NCBI RefSeq assembly: GCF_963924675.1
Contig: NC_089234.1
Location: 29,286,275-29,350,274 of the forward strand
Origin: Phocoena phocoena
Taxonomy: Eukaryota > Chordata > Mammalia > Artiodactyla > Phocoenidae
Length of the DNA: 64,000 bases
Direction: 5' to 3'
Translations under genes and position numbers: made by a program
Notes under the pieces: model-generated
Seen by the model: the letters and a program-made list of their open reading frames with translations, nothing else
What the model was told of the DNA's origin: nothing
Database searches by the model: none
Shown: piece by piece, positions 35,285 to 47,389 of the stretch
Numbering within the stretch: position 1 is the first letter of the stretch
Layout: every line of letters starts with the position of its first letter

Positions 35285-37423
35285 CCTTTCCAAGAGCAGG
35301 TTTTGATGGAGGGGAAGAGAAACACAGGGCAAAGAAATAGTTAAGAGAGTCAGAGGACCCTAAACACAAACTGTGCCACAGTAATACCTTAGGTGACATC
35401 CAGGTGTGAGCCTAAGTTTTATGGGGCTGGAAGCTTATACAATGGGGACCTCTTTAAGAAAAAGAAAACAAAACAAATTTGCATGTTTTAGAAATATATC
35501 TGACCATATTAACACATTATCATGGCCCTTCCCAGGACATTAGTAGGCCTGTGAAAACGGGGAGCTGGAAGTTGACGAGCTTCCCAGTAAATTAGCCTCT
35601 GTGACTCAACTTGGCTATCTGAAAATGGGAGAATATGTCCCAAGGGAAACTTTGGCTCTTCTCTTTCAGGTATAAGACACTAATGATAAATAGGGGAATC
35701 TAGCTGGAAAGGTATGTTTACCACAAAAGAGCTCCAAAGTTTCGGTCAGTGTCCTTCCAAGGAACACATTTCCTTGATTCTTAAACACAAACAATTATAA
35801 AATGTAACATCAATTTAATAACAGCTGAGGGGAGAGAGTAAACAGCTGGCAAGTTTCCTTTGATGAAAAACATTCTGATTTCAAAACCATTAAAATGTGG
35901 AAAATGCATCATCAACTGACAAAAATATAGTAATTGTATCACATTTTAGGCTACAAATGCCATCTATTGAGTGCATCATATATTACTAACCCATTGAAGA
36001 AACCAGTAATTTTTTTCAAGGCCACACTTACTAAGTAGTAAAATTAGAACTCCTAACTCCAGGGCCCACACGCTATCCAATACACCGTTCTGAATCTCCC
36101 ATGCTAGTTAACCATTAATTTTGTAGCCCATGGAATATTTATATTCCTGACCATCCAGGATGAGGAAACCTTTTTAAATAGAAGAATACTGAATGTTCCT
36201 GGTGAAAGAATATCAAATTGACCTCTTGGTCAGTTGATATAATCTGGGGTGGGTGTCCTAGAAGTGAAAGCTGAATGAAAGTTGGGGGCCACAATCTTAG
36301 GTGATATCTAATATTATCACAATATTAGATAGTGGAAGCAGACAAGGATTTTCAGGGACTGATTTGCATTCATTCACTGGACACCATTCGTATGTTTCAT
36401 GTGCACATGTATAGTGAGGTCCTGCTGTGTGGAAGGCAATGACCATATGAAGGACATATTGGGGGAAGGGCCCTGAGAACAAACTGCTACTTGGGGCAAA
36501 AATCTTCTTCAGGAGGAAAAGGCAGCTTGGGGTGACCTTCTAACATTTCCACATGGAAGTGGGGAGATTACAGGGTTTGTCTTGAACGAGAGGGAATTAC
36601 CTCTGAGGCTGGTGGAGCCTGTGACTCGTCAGTAGGTAGACAGTAAGCCTGAGGGGTTGGTTAGTCATAGAAGAGGACTGGAGAAGGGAAGAAGAGTGTT
36701 TTATGTGCAGGTAGCTGCTGTCCAGTCTTTCCCTCCACCAGCACTTATCCTTGAACATAGTCATTGCTTTGGGACTGTGAAACTTTCTTCCTCATTTTCT
36801 TGCATATGATCATAATTTCCTTGCCTCCCCAGTGACTTTCTTTTTTGTGTATTTTCTTATTTTAATTTTATGTTTAGTTGCAATTACACTCGATTGCTTT
36901 TCTGCGGTTTGAGATAACAAGAGCAGAGAATATAATTTTAAATCCTAAAAATGACACAGAAACAGAAGCCACACATTAAAAATTGATCTGATACCAAAAG
37001 AAAATGGGCAAATATGGCACTCCGGAACAGGAAGATGTTAAAAAGAAATTATACAGAAAAAATTAATGAAACTGACAGGAAGTTCATTAGACAGAAGAAA
37101 TAAATCAGGAAGAATGTGATGAGATATTGGAATGGCTGAGCTCAGAATAGCTCGACTTGTCTAACCTGAGAAGGACATATTAAATATGGAGGCAGTTTAG
37201 TGAACCAGAAGCTTCTAGGTCTCCTCAAACAGAAAAATTCAATTAGAAAGTGAACAGAGTCCCGAAATGGAACTGTGAGGATTTGATGTTTGCTCTTATG
37301 GTTTTGAGGTTATTAGTTATCTTCTCTGATATCTATTCAGCATTTCCATTGGTAAAATATTACCTCTCTCACTTATTAACAAGTAAACTACTTCACTGTC
37401 TCACTATTTAACAAGTTTTTAAT

Positions 37424-37870
37424 AAGCGAAGTGGCTGACAAGTATTTTATAGGGCATGCAAAATGGAAAAAAACGTGGCTTTCTCAAGTTGCTTATGGTG
37501 TAGGAGGGTTAGGCAAACAGAAAGTTACAACTCAGTATAATAAGATCAAGGATAGCAATAGCTTCCAAGAACTTTGGGGGCCAGAGGAGAGAATTAATTT
37601 TCTGAAGTTTTGAGAAAAGTTTCACAGAGGAGGTAACATTTAAAATAAGCCATGAAAAAAAAAATCAGACAACATGGATTAGAAGTGAGTAAGGGACAAA
37701 GTGATCATCAAAAACCTAAAAGAAAATCATGTAGTTGAAAAATGGTGAGTCCATTTTTTGTGGTGAACCTCAGATCTTGTGGGGACGGAGAGGAGAAAAG
37801 GTAGCCAAAAAAAGGTAGCAAAAGGGGTAGTTATGAAAGGTCTTAGATACCAAGTAAAGGAGTTGGTATC
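37424..37870 (-). mobile_element. L2 relic
   Basis: Diverged L2-like text: 'ttatggtgtaggagggttag', 'gaaaagtttcacagaggagg', 'taacatttaaaataagccat', and later 'gtcttagataccaagtaaag'. Similar text resumes at about 38215-38370. No gene. Confidence 0.5.
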
Positions 37871-39867
37871 ATATCCCATGGATCAGTGTTTATCACCACG
37901 ATTTCACCATGTTTAACATGCTCCCATGGACAAGTGGATAAAATAGACTCTGGGGCTCTGTGTAGTTTACTGGCTCCTTTGCATTTTTTTCCATGTTAAG
38001 GAAACATTTCATAGTTCTGACGAATGAAAAGAATATTATTGTGATAACGTTGAATCTACTTTCTTTTATTTTTAAGTAAATCATTTCCCAAATCACTGCT
38101 TTCAATATTACCTGAAACAAGTCACTCATAGCGCATCTGCCAGATAGTCGCACAGAACACTCTGTGAGCACATGGTTGAGTTCTGCTGCTGGTAATGGAA
38201 AGCCACAGAGGTTCTGAAGCTAGGGAGGAACTTGTCAAGTTAACAGACAGCAGCACTGTAGAGGATAGTCTTGAGAAGGATACACTTTCAGGAAGACCAA
38301 GGGAGAAATGATAAGATCCGGAACTCAGGAAGGGACAGTGAGTGAGAAAGGAGAGGGCAGAATGGAATGATCCTGTCCTCTTCTAATATAGTAGGTAGCT
38401 TAGAGTCAAAAACACAAGAAGGATGGAAAAAAAATTGGAACATTACTCTCAAGAGCTCTCACCTGGACCTCTTATAAGTACAATAAGGAACAAAGAGGCA
38501 GGGGCACCCCCAAGAAGAGCTATGTGCATGGGTAAGGTTTAAGAAGCTCCCTAAAGCTATTCAGCTCCTTTTAACCAGTGACATAGGGGACCAGTTCTGG
38601 CTGCTTAAAGAGCTACTGCTCTTCCTGAAGTCCTGGGGGAAGTTGATTTCCAACTGTATGAGATGCTGGAATTAATGGATTCCAGTGTCTTTTGGAGGGT
38701 GGGCCTCTTGCCAGGGCTGATTAGCCCCGCTGGCCTGTCCACTATTCCTGTTTTATTGCTTCCTTTCTCATTAAGGAAGGTGTTGGGTTTGGATAACCAT
38801 AAGCAACATGTCTGCTGTTACAAGGCTACCATCACTTGCACACTGAAACCAGGCTCTCAGGATTCTTTTTTAAACAGATCACAGATTGAGAGAAACAGGA
38901 AAAGGAAGCCCAGGTTTGAAAATATGCCACAAAAAAGGTTATTTTCCTATTTTTACTGTTTTCTTTTTTAAAAAATATTCAAAGTGGTAGGGAAAATAAA
39001 ACTTAAAAGAAAAAAAATCAATACTGTTTTTCTCTCTCACCCCTCCTCTCTCAGTATAGCCACACGAAGCAGTCCTGAGGTCCTCAACCCCTGAAATGAC
39101 AGGAAAGGGAGTTTGAGGGTTTCCCTTCATACCACCCTGCCCCCAGCTGGCCCAAGGATTCTGAGCAGCCACTGGCAACTTGCTAAGCTGTTCTGTGGAT
39201 GCCTCAAAGCTCCCTTGTCCACATGGGCCCAAGGCCTGAAGTCTAATGGGGACAAAAGAACTACTAAAAGGGAGACAACCACTCAACTCCCCTCTCCCTT
39301 CACTTCAGTAATCTCAGCATTTGTACTTCTTCTCCCTCCCCAGACAATGTGTTCCTTAAAATAATCTTCATCGGCACATCATTTCTCACTAGGAACTGTA
39401 CCCTTGTTCTTTCCAGTCCTCCAGTTTTCTCTCTTCCAGCACAGGGGGGATCATATTCACGCAGAAAACCACAGTGTTAAACTATAGCCCTCAGTTTCTT
39501 AGAGTTTCGCTTTCTAAGGGAATTTTGCAGCTGGTTCCATCTGTTTTTCCTGATTTTTTTCTGTCCATGCTAATTTCCTCTACAGTCCCAACCAGCACCC
39601 AGCCTCAGCACCTCCCCGACACGTTACTATGATGGTCTTCTCCGCTCATAGTAGACACACAGTTCATTAAGCCTCTCACCATGTCTGAAATAGGCCTTTC
39701 CCTGCTACTTAGCATACATCTGGTCTATTACCTACCACCACAAACGTATCCAAAAGAAAAGCAACCAACTGTAATGTTAGATTGATCCAGACACAATCTC
39801 ATGTGCTTTGGACAAAGAGAGTTGTCTAGGTAACATTTGCTTTACTTTAAGCGCAAGAGGGAGGAGA

Positions 39868-39975
39868 TATGGGGATATATGTATATGCATAGCTGATTCA
39901 CTTTGTTATAAAGCAGAAACTAACACACCATTGTAAAGCAATTATACTCCAATAAAGATGTTAAAAACAAAAAAG
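39868..39975 (+). mobile_element. very short L1 3' end, sense
   Basis: 'gatatatgtatatgcatagc', 'tgattcactttgttataaag' and 'ctccaataaagatgttaaaa' are the terminal 100 bp of the cetartiodactyl L1, including its polyadenylation signal and A-rich end. Confidence 0.85.
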
Positions 39976-40190
39976 AGCTTACCATATGCCAGACACCTTT
40001 CCAAGTGCTTTACAAATATTAAAGGAGAGCAAGTGCTTTACAAATATTAAAGGAGAGCATTTTCTAATTTTACAAATATTAAAGGAGAGCATTTTCTAAT
40101 TTTACAGCTGAGGAAATTAAGGCACAGTGAGGTCAACAGTGAGTCAATGATAAAACCAGTATTCAAACACAGGCAATGTGTGTAGAGTCC
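39976..40190 (-). mobile_element. MIR SINE relic with internal tandem duplications
   Basis: Antisense MIR from 'cttaccatatgccagacacc' to 'gagtcaatgataaaaccag'. The section 40003-40102 is expanded by two overlapping perfect duplications, listed separately. Confidence 0.8.
40003..40102. repeat. two overlapping perfect tandem duplications (28 bp x2 and 32 bp x2)
   Basis: 40003-40030 equals 40031-40058 (aagtgctttacaaatattaa plus aggagagc). 40039-40070 equals 40071-40102 (tacaaatattaaaggagagc plus attttctaattt). The shared core tacaaatattaaaggagagc therefore occurs three times. Confidence 0.95.
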
Positions 40191-40439
40191 ATGCCCCTAA
40201 CCACTAATCAGTTCTGCCTCACCAATTACAAGAAGTTTTAGATTGTTTCCTTCCAAATCTTCCTGCAAGTCAGAAGACAATGCAGATGAACTTTATTTAC
40301 ACAGAGTCTGTGTCCTTGCTGAGTCCTGTGTACACAGTAATTTATAAATCCAACCATTTTCTGGAATCAAGTCCTCATTTAAAGGAACTAGACTTTAAAG
40401 TCCTTATATAAGGAGCTAGAGGGATCTTTCCTGACTACC

Positions 40440-40680
40440 GTCTAAAATATCAACCCTCCCCTCCTGCCAAGGCACTTTCTGTCAGATTACTCTGTTTCAT
40501 GTTCCTTCTAGCACTTATTATTTCTAAATTTATGTTTGTGTGTTTATTGTCAGTCTCCTCCCCTTGACTAAAATATAAGCCAATGAGAGCAGAGACTTCT
40601 GTTTCATTCACTGTCTGCCCCTAGAACTCTGCTTGGCATAGAGCAAATGCTCAGTATTTGTTGAGTGAATGAATAAATGC
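40440..40680 (+). mobile_element. L2 3'-end relic, sense
   Basis: 'taaaatataagccaatgaga', 'gcagagacttctgtttcatt', 'ctagaactctgcttggcata' and 'ttgttgagtgaatgaataaa' follow the L2 3' end. Confidence 0.7.
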
Positions 40681-40862
40681 GTTCGATAATGCCTTAATGT
40701 TTTTGGATGGACATCCTTCGCCCTTTTTCAGTCTAATTTAAAATATTCCCCTTAGGTAATTTCACCTACTCCTGTGGCTTTTTCCACCACTCTCAATACT
40801 TACCTCTGGCCCAGATCTTCAGATCTTTGTTTTTGAGATTGCCAGCTCTGACCAGCTCTGGC

Positions 40863-40881
40863 TTTTTTTTTTTTTTTTTTT
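40863..40881. repeat. poly-T tract
   Basis: 19 consecutive T. Further T tracts lie at about 42686-42701 and 42852-42897. Confidence 0.9.
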
Positions 40882-41226
40882 GTCTCCCATATTTTTTATC
40901 TAATTTTAATTTCCATAATCAAATTTACTCTTGACCTTTGAGGGATAGGAGCCAAGAGGACCTGCATAAGCATTACAAAATACTAATACATTTTAACATT
41001 TTGTATTTGGAAAGGACTTAGATTTCATCTACTTCAAATTTGTGGCTTTACATGTTGGTGAAGAAATTGAATTCCAAGATAATGCTGAGCCAGAAGTCTC
41101 ACAGCTGCTGTGTGGTAGAACCCCAGACTTCCAGGACGTATTCCTCTTTCCACATCAGTTATCTGCCTATTAGCGTCTACCTCTCCTTTTGCTAATGATA
41201 CATACACACAAACACACACACACACA

Positions 41227-41580
41227 CGGCTTTATTGAGGTATAATTCATATACCATAAGAGTCACCCTTTAAAAGTGTGAAATTCAGTGGTTTTTAGTA
41301 TATTCACAGAATTGTGAAACCATCACCACTGTTTAATTTTAGAACATGTTCATTACCCTCCAGAGAAACCCCATACCTATTTGTAGTCACTCCTCATCCT
41401 CCCCCCTCATTCTCCCTCACTTTTTCCAACCCTAGAAAACCATTAATCTACTTTCTGTCTCTATGGATTTGACTATTCCGGACATTTCATATAAATGAAA
41501 GAATATAATATGTGGCCTTTTGTGTCTGGCTTCTTTCACTTAGCTCAATGATTTCAAGGTTCATCATCTTATACTAGTTA
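41227..41580 (-). mobile_element. L1M 3' UTR relic, antisense
   Basis: 'gctttattgaggtataattc', 'ataccataagagtcaccctt', 'gaaaccatcaccactgttta' and 'tttcacttagctcaatgatt' are the reverse complement of an L1M 3' UTR. Same group as 62380-63810. A short (CA)n lies just before it at 41203-41226. Confidence 0.8.
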
Positions 41581-41725
41581 CCTTTTTGTTTTGTTTAACC
41601 AAACCACCTTTCTCTAACTGCCTCAATCATTTCAATATCTTTGAGCAAAAATTAATCTTTGACTATCCTGGAAGCCAAAGGCAAAAAATAAAAACACAGA
41701 TATGTTACTCAGTTCCAGTTAGTCA

Positions 41726-42111
41726 CAGCTCCAGATCCCGTCCGGGCGCAGCTTCTCTGCACACGGCCTGCGTTGCTGCCTCCATCTTGAGCTGGGAAGT
41801 TGTGCAGCCGCTTTGCGCTAGAAACTCTGGTCTGAAAGTGCTGGGTTTGAGGCCTCTGCCCGCCGCACCCTATGAGCCAGTGAAACTAGACTAAGTGCAA
41901 AAGAAAAGAAAAGAAAAAAAGTGGCCTGGAACCGAACCAGCAATATCTTTGAGGTCTGCCTGTATACAATTTGATGAATTTGGACATATGCAAACACTCA
42001 TGAAACCATCACCATGATCAAGGGAGAAGATGGCGGAAGAGTAAGACGCGGAGATTACCTTCCTCCCCACAGATACATCAGAAATACAGCTACACGTGGA
42101 ACTGCTCCTAT
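41726..42111 (+). mobile_element. composite insertion flanked by perfect 15-bp direct repeats
   Basis: The repeat agttccagttagtca stands at 41711-41725 and 42112-42126. Between them are three dissimilar parts. First is a GC-rich segment ending in an A/AAAAG tail (41726-41921), not recognised. Second is an old-repeat segment (about 41922-42020; 'gaaaccatcaccatgatcaa' is L1M-like). Third is a piece starting 'gggagaagatggcggaagag' (about 42021-42111) that looks like the extreme 5' end of a cetacean L1, sense. The duplication suggests a single insertion by target-primed reverse transcription, but the content is chimeric. Confidence 0.6.
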
Positions 42112-42126
42112 AGTTCCAGTTAGTCA

Positions 42127-44545
42127 TAAAGGAAGCACAAAGTTTATCAGAAGCATGGATGTTTTAAGGGGAATCATCACTGTAGGCCTTTAATTTCTCC
42201 ATATGACTCTGTCTTCTGATCATTTAAGGTGTTTTTCTCGCTTTCTTATTTATACTATTTCCAGCTGCCCTTGGGTTGGGCACTCTGAGCAGTGTCAAGA
42301 AGGGGGAGAGGACCACCTTGTGGTGTCCTCAATGACTCTGGGTGCAAGGGGAAATTCTTATTTAATCTTTAACAGTTTCCAGCTTGACCTCCGCTATTAA
42401 TTTTTTCTTCTATTCTTGATCATAATCCTTACTTACATCTCAAATTTTTAAAATATATTTACAACTTTAACCCTGAAAGCATCAAGTACTTTACCAACCC
42501 TGATTTTAAAATAGGTCTCAAATAATGCATATTCTCTAGTAGATGCAGGGGAGAGAGCAGAGGGCAGGGAGCTATACATAGGGAGAGATGAAAAGAGGAA
42601 TATGATTGCTTGCTAATGTCTGCCCATGGGTCTGGGAAAAGGAAAGTTCTGGCATATATGTTACAACATACATATGGTTTTTGGTTTTTTTTTTTTTTTT
42701 AGACCTGAGGTGCAGAGAATTAATTACCCTCCTCAGCTGCAGCAAACTATTATCATCAGTTCATGCAAAGCCCTCCTTTTGTTTTAATTTTCACCTTCAT
42801 CTCTAATCCGCACTTACATTCACCTCCCTTTTATACATGCCTTCCTTATGTCTTTTTTTTTCTTATTTTCTTTTTTTTTCTTTTTGTTTTCCTTTTTTTC
42901 TTGTGTCTTTGATATATGTCCTTAACAGAGATGTATCTTTATATACTTTTAGTGTTATTGGGTATGAATGAGTAATCACATAAATAATATTGTGCCATAA
43001 ACCTCATTCTGTTTCTGTTTTTTAAAAGCTCACTAAATCTTTAAAGCCTGTTCATGTTGCTGGACTTATATTGAATGTATTGCTATAACTGCTGCATAAT
43101 ATTTCATGTATGTATTTTACTTTTTCATTCCTCTAGCAATGGACACCTGCCACAAACAGTGACATAGTAAACATCTTCATACTTGTCCCCTTAGAGACCT
43201 GAGGCAGAATCGCTTTGTTCTATATGTCTAGGAGAGGAATTGGTGGGCCGTAGGACCTAAATACACTACTGCCTTTATCCAGCCCCTCTTGTGCACAACC
43301 CGCATCCTCTCAGTCCCACCTCCTACTCTAGCCATCCCTGCAGAGACCAGAGCTAGGCAGCTGCACAGGCTGCAACCAGCTTGGTGCTGGTGTGGTGCGG
43401 GAGGACCTCTCATTTTCTGCTCTGGGACTTCTCTAAGGCAGAGTGTGGAATGGTGGGAACCTGCTCAGCACTCATGCCTGCACAGTGAAATGGGGTGATA
43501 ACAGTCACAAGGCTGCTCTTGACCTTTGGAGAATAGGAGCCAAACGATGAATGCTTCCCCTGGTCACCCCCCCGCCTTGGGGGACAGTTCTGAGACACAG
43601 TTCTTAAGGCTTTTACCAAGTTCCCTGTAGAATTGAGTATAAGTTGCCAGTAGTTACCAACTTGAAAACTCATTCTTGTACTGTTTTTTTCTTCTTCCTT
43701 TTCACAGTCCCCAGTTCCTCATTCCTGCTCCCGGTTATTTCTTCCCAAATGAACTACGTATAGACAAGCCTTTGTCTTAGACTCTGCTCTCAGAGATTAC
43801 CCAGCATACAACATTATCCCTAAGTACTGCCAGATTGCTCTCCAGAGAATCTGAGACCACATCTAGATAGTCTGGCCAATCTCCAGCTTGTGGATCAGAG
43901 GCGAGGATATTTCAAAATTTCAGAGGGCCACCTTTTGACAAGAGGCTTTGTGTATGCTTAGAAGGCAGCTCCCTGTGTAGGATGTTTCACGTGTGAGTCA
44001 GTGGTTTTTCTTTTTACACTTACTGCAGTTATTTTCAAAATGTGGTTGTAATATACATACATGCCTTGGTAATGATAATATACCTTTCCCAAACATTGAT
44101 CTCTGCCCTCTCTCATGATTCACAACTGCTGATGCATGGACAGTACACTCATCCATGGATGTGCCATAACAGAGTATTAAGAAAATTTGCTTCTCAATAC
44201 TTGTTAATATGGAAACATCATACCACCTGTATCTTCCAGTGAAGGGTGTTGCAGTCAACTTATGTCCTAGATAAAGATGCATTGTTCTTCTGTCACATTG
44301 TCACTTGGGTTTTCTTATGGGAAAAAAATGATCATTTCTGTGAGTGGACATGTATCAATGTTAATTCTTTTGTGTGTGTGTGCCAGCTATCTGTATGGGG
44401 TGCATCACCATGAAAAGAGCACAGGTCATGACCACCTGGGAGCAGCGGATGAGAGGAACTTCTTTAAGGGAATGTATGTTCCTTCTCATTTGGGAACAGC
44501 TTTTAAAAATCTCATCATCTCCTTCTGCTTTTGTTGTGTGAACAG
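42127..44545. other. HPSE2: intronic stretch before HPSE2 exon B
   Basis: About 43040-43215 has weak resemblance to antisense L1 3' sequence. T-rich tracts lie near 42680-42900. 44341-44420 includes a short TG run. Otherwise I see no repeat or gene. Confidence 0.45.
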
Positions 44546-44652
44546 GTGGTTAATACATACACCCCAGGAAAGAAGATTTGGCTTGAAGGTGTGGTGACCA
44601 CCTCAGTTGGAGGCACAAACAATCTGTCAGATTCCTATGCTGCAGGATTCTT
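44546..44652 (+). CDS. HPSE2: HPSE2 internal coding exon B (107 bp), carries the nucleophile-equivalent region
   Basis: The exon starts right after acceptor AG (44544-44545) in phase 0 and ends two bases into a Leu codon before donor gtgagt (44653). It reads VVNTYTPGKKIWLEGVV, then TTSVGGTNNLSDSYAAGF plus the split Leu. The PGKK-[IV]-WL segment aligns with the heparanase strand that carries the catalytic nucleophile (HPSE Glu343, in WLGE). Here the order is W-L-E-G, so the aligned position is Gly and the only nearby Glu sits one residue earlier. This fits the known lack of heparan-sulfate-cleaving activity of heparanase-2, which binds heparan sulfate without cutting it. The human protein, as I remember it, has Ala where this exon has Val in TTSVGG. 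Length and phases match exons A and C. Skipping this exon alone would shift the frame. Confidence 0.96.
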
Positions 44653-45069
44653 GTGAGTAACACTTGCAATTTCACTCCCAAGGGCTTTGAGGAAAGGACA
44701 GTGAAATTGCTCATTATTCTGCCCATTGGCCGGGGGAGGGGGGGTTCCTTTCCCACTGAAAATTCTTCATCCATTTCTTTGTAAATGTGTTTAATCACTC
44801 AACAAACAGCAATTAGGGACTTGTCTAGTTACTAAGATCTCAGGTGCCAGCATTAGAGCAAAAGTAATAATAGTAGTAGTAATCATGATAGTAATAAGAG
44901 CTTTATTTTATGTCTTCAGTGCAAAATACAGTACAGACAACATACATTTTCTCTTCTACTTTTCACCTGAGTCCTGGGAGATAGGTAAGAGTAAGACAGG
45001 GGTTTTGCCCTTTAGAAACTTATGATTGGAGGAATGGAGATGGGGAATAAGAAAAGCTGTAGGAGACAA

Positions 45070-45295
45070 GTGTCATAATAATAATAATTTTAACTGCATA
45101 GTGCTTGCCATGTGCTGAGGACTATCTGATGTGCTTTATATGTATTTAATAATTTAACAACCAGTGTATTAGATACCCTTATTATATCCTTATACCCTTA
45201 TAAGAACCCAGTGAGATAAATGTGATTATTGGTTAGTGGCAGAGCTTGGACTCAAGCCAAGGCAGTTTGCTCCAGAGTCCAGCCTCTTTGCCACT
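45070..45295 (-). mobile_element. MIR SINE relic
   Basis: 'agtgcttgccatgtgctgag', 'gatgtgctttatatgtattt', 'agaacccagtgagataaatg' and 'gcagagcttggactcaagcc' follow antisense MIR, with a small internal 'ttatatccttatacccttat' duplication. Confidence 0.75.
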
Positions 45296-45329
45296 ACAGT
45301 GTGCCATCTCTCTTTCTGCCTTACGTGGG

Positions 45330-45790
45330 CTATCCACAGGAGGGGTAGACATGCAAAAGAATCAAGAGTTTCTGAATGGGAGGATCAGGAAGGGCTTTGC
45401 GGAGGAAGAGGCATTTGAGTGGAACATAGATTTCTCTAATTTCTATAGGTGAAGATTGTTGCTGATGGTAGTGGGAGCATAGAGGCTGAAGGAACATTAT
45501 GAGGGGAAATGATTAGTGTGAGAAAGCCTCAGTATCTGCAGGGGTGTAGTGAGGGCTGTGATTAGGGACAGAGTTTTACCACCAAATCATGGAAGACCTT
45601 GAAAACCAGGCAGGGGAAATGAGGCCTTGTTCTATACTCAGTGGCTAAACCATTGATGATTTTGGAGGAAGAGAGAGACCCATCTGACCTGTATTTAAAA
45701 CGTTGGCTTTGATAGTAGTATGCACAAGAGTTTGGATAGGCAAGAGGTAGGAAAATGAACTTGAAGGCTACTGTAGTCGTCTGGAGAACA
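45330..45790 (-). mobile_element. L2 relic
   Basis: 'atcaggaagggctttgcgga', 'ggaagaggcatttgagtgga', 'catggaagaccttgaaaacc' and 'taggcaagaggtaggaaaat' are antisense L2 text, diverged. Confidence 0.7.
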
Positions 45791-46904
45791 ACTTAAGCCA
45801 GAAGCATGAGGACCTCTGGCTGGCCTGCCATTGTCATGGACCACAGATTAACCAAGTGACCTGTTCCTGGTCCAGTCTAGTCTGTGGTCCTGGTTTTTTG
45901 TCTGAGCAAGGTTCTCCTAAGAACTGCAGCTCTGCCCTCAACTATGCGTTTCACTACTAACAGCTGCTCCTAATTATATAGCTGTAGATCTTCTCCATGA
46001 AGGCAGCTTCTTCAATACAGTTGTGAAGGACAAATCAGGCTGGTCAAGTAGGTTGTCTTTAAGATGGCATCCTGGCAGATGCAGATGAAGATAATGAGTC
46101 AATGTCTACATGGTGATGGCTGGGGTCTTCCAGCCCTGTGACCTCACATGAGAGGCACAGAGAGGTTGTTCAGGGAGCATGGTTCAGTGAAGGAAATGGA
46201 GTGAATCAGCATTTGCTACAGTGTTGCTGAGGGTCTTCTTTCAAAAGTACTCTCCTCACGGGGTTTCACTGTGAGAGACAGGTTGACAGTCCGTACTGCA
46301 GGAGGCCTCTGGAATCAGAAGAAGAATGGCCTTTGCTCAGCCTTCACAGAATGACTCCTCTGCAGGGCCCAGCAAGCAGCCCTCTTGTACTGTTTTCGTG
46401 AACATTCTTCCCTTTAGAGAGTGATGTGAAATGAGAAATAGCACAGACCTTCATGAAGAGAGCTAGAGAGAGACCTGCCTTTTCATTAGCATCAGCCAGA
46501 TATCCATAGATCTCTGAGTCGCTTTGCAAACACAGATTAATATTGTTGTTTAGATTTTGGTTGTAGTTCAGATGTCCAATGCTTTGTTGACAGATCAAAT
46601 GACAACCAGCTCATTCTGCCCCTGGCCTTCTCTCTTACCTCTTTATCACCCATTTCCTCTCAACCGCACTGGCAGTACCTAGATATATGCCCTTTGAGTC
46701 CAGTTCTCCAAGGGGCATAAATTGCTTCCTGGGAAAAAAAAATGTAAAGCATTCTAGGAAGCTCCAGAAGGCTAGCAAGGAGTTGGAAAGAAAGCATTTT
46801 ACAGCCCTTTTTCAATACATGGCATAACTATAAGCTTACCAGGGCATATACAAATGCATACACAAATGAGAATTCTCTGCTGCCAAGTATTCAAGGGTAG
46901 TTTT

Positions 46905-47035
46905 CCCAGTCAGGGCTTTGAGATTCTTTGATGCCCTACCCTTGGCATGCTGCTGTGTCTGCAGCACCTAGTAATGTCTGCCATGTAGTAGATATTCAAT
47001 AAAGTTTTGTGGATGAAAGATAATGGCTGCAGAAG
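46905..47035 (+). mobile_element. L2 3'-end relic, sense
   Basis: 'gtgtctgcagcacctagtaa', 'tgtctgccatgtagtagata' and 'ttcaataaagttttgtggat' match the L2 end. Confidence 0.65.
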
Positions 47036-47389
47036 CATCCTTGGTGAGATATACCAGTTATCTTGCCACTTTTCTCTACTTGAACATAAAAGGGAGACCT
47101 GGGACATCATTTATTTCCCCTACTCAGGAGATTTATTATTACAGGAGGAAGATGAAGACAACTCCAGAACTAACCATCTATTCTGAAAAGCCATGGGGAA
47201 ACAAGGGCTCTGGCCATAGTGATTAATTAGTAATGGTCTTCATGTCAGTAAGGTCACTGGTTTGGAGCTCCATATGGTCTCAGATTTGGGAAATCATAAC
47301 TATGCATTATTTGTCCCTAGAATGCTGAATGGTGATTCTCAAAGTCCTAGAATCTAATTTTATCCAGATCAATTTCAACTTAGAGTATT

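Larger units (their letters stand above)
28433..44545 (+). other. HPSE2: HPSE2 intron between exons A and B (16,113 bp)
   Basis: The intron runs from donor gtgagt to an acceptor ending gtgaacag. It is phase 0. It holds MER5, MER2, MIR and L2 relics, one sense SINE, two antisense L1 3' ends, an L1 tail with a duplicated MIR, and the composite insertion at 41726-42111. No further exon was recognised. Stretches at about 35300-37420, 38410-39860 and 42130-44545 show no repeat or gene that I can name, apart from short T-rich runs. Confidence 0.85.

Noticed and set aside
41726..41785. Short minus-strand frame starting MEAATQAV in the GC-rich segment
   Set aside because: Only 20 codons before it runs out at the target-site repeat; no homologue recognised, so there is no basis for calling a gene fragment.
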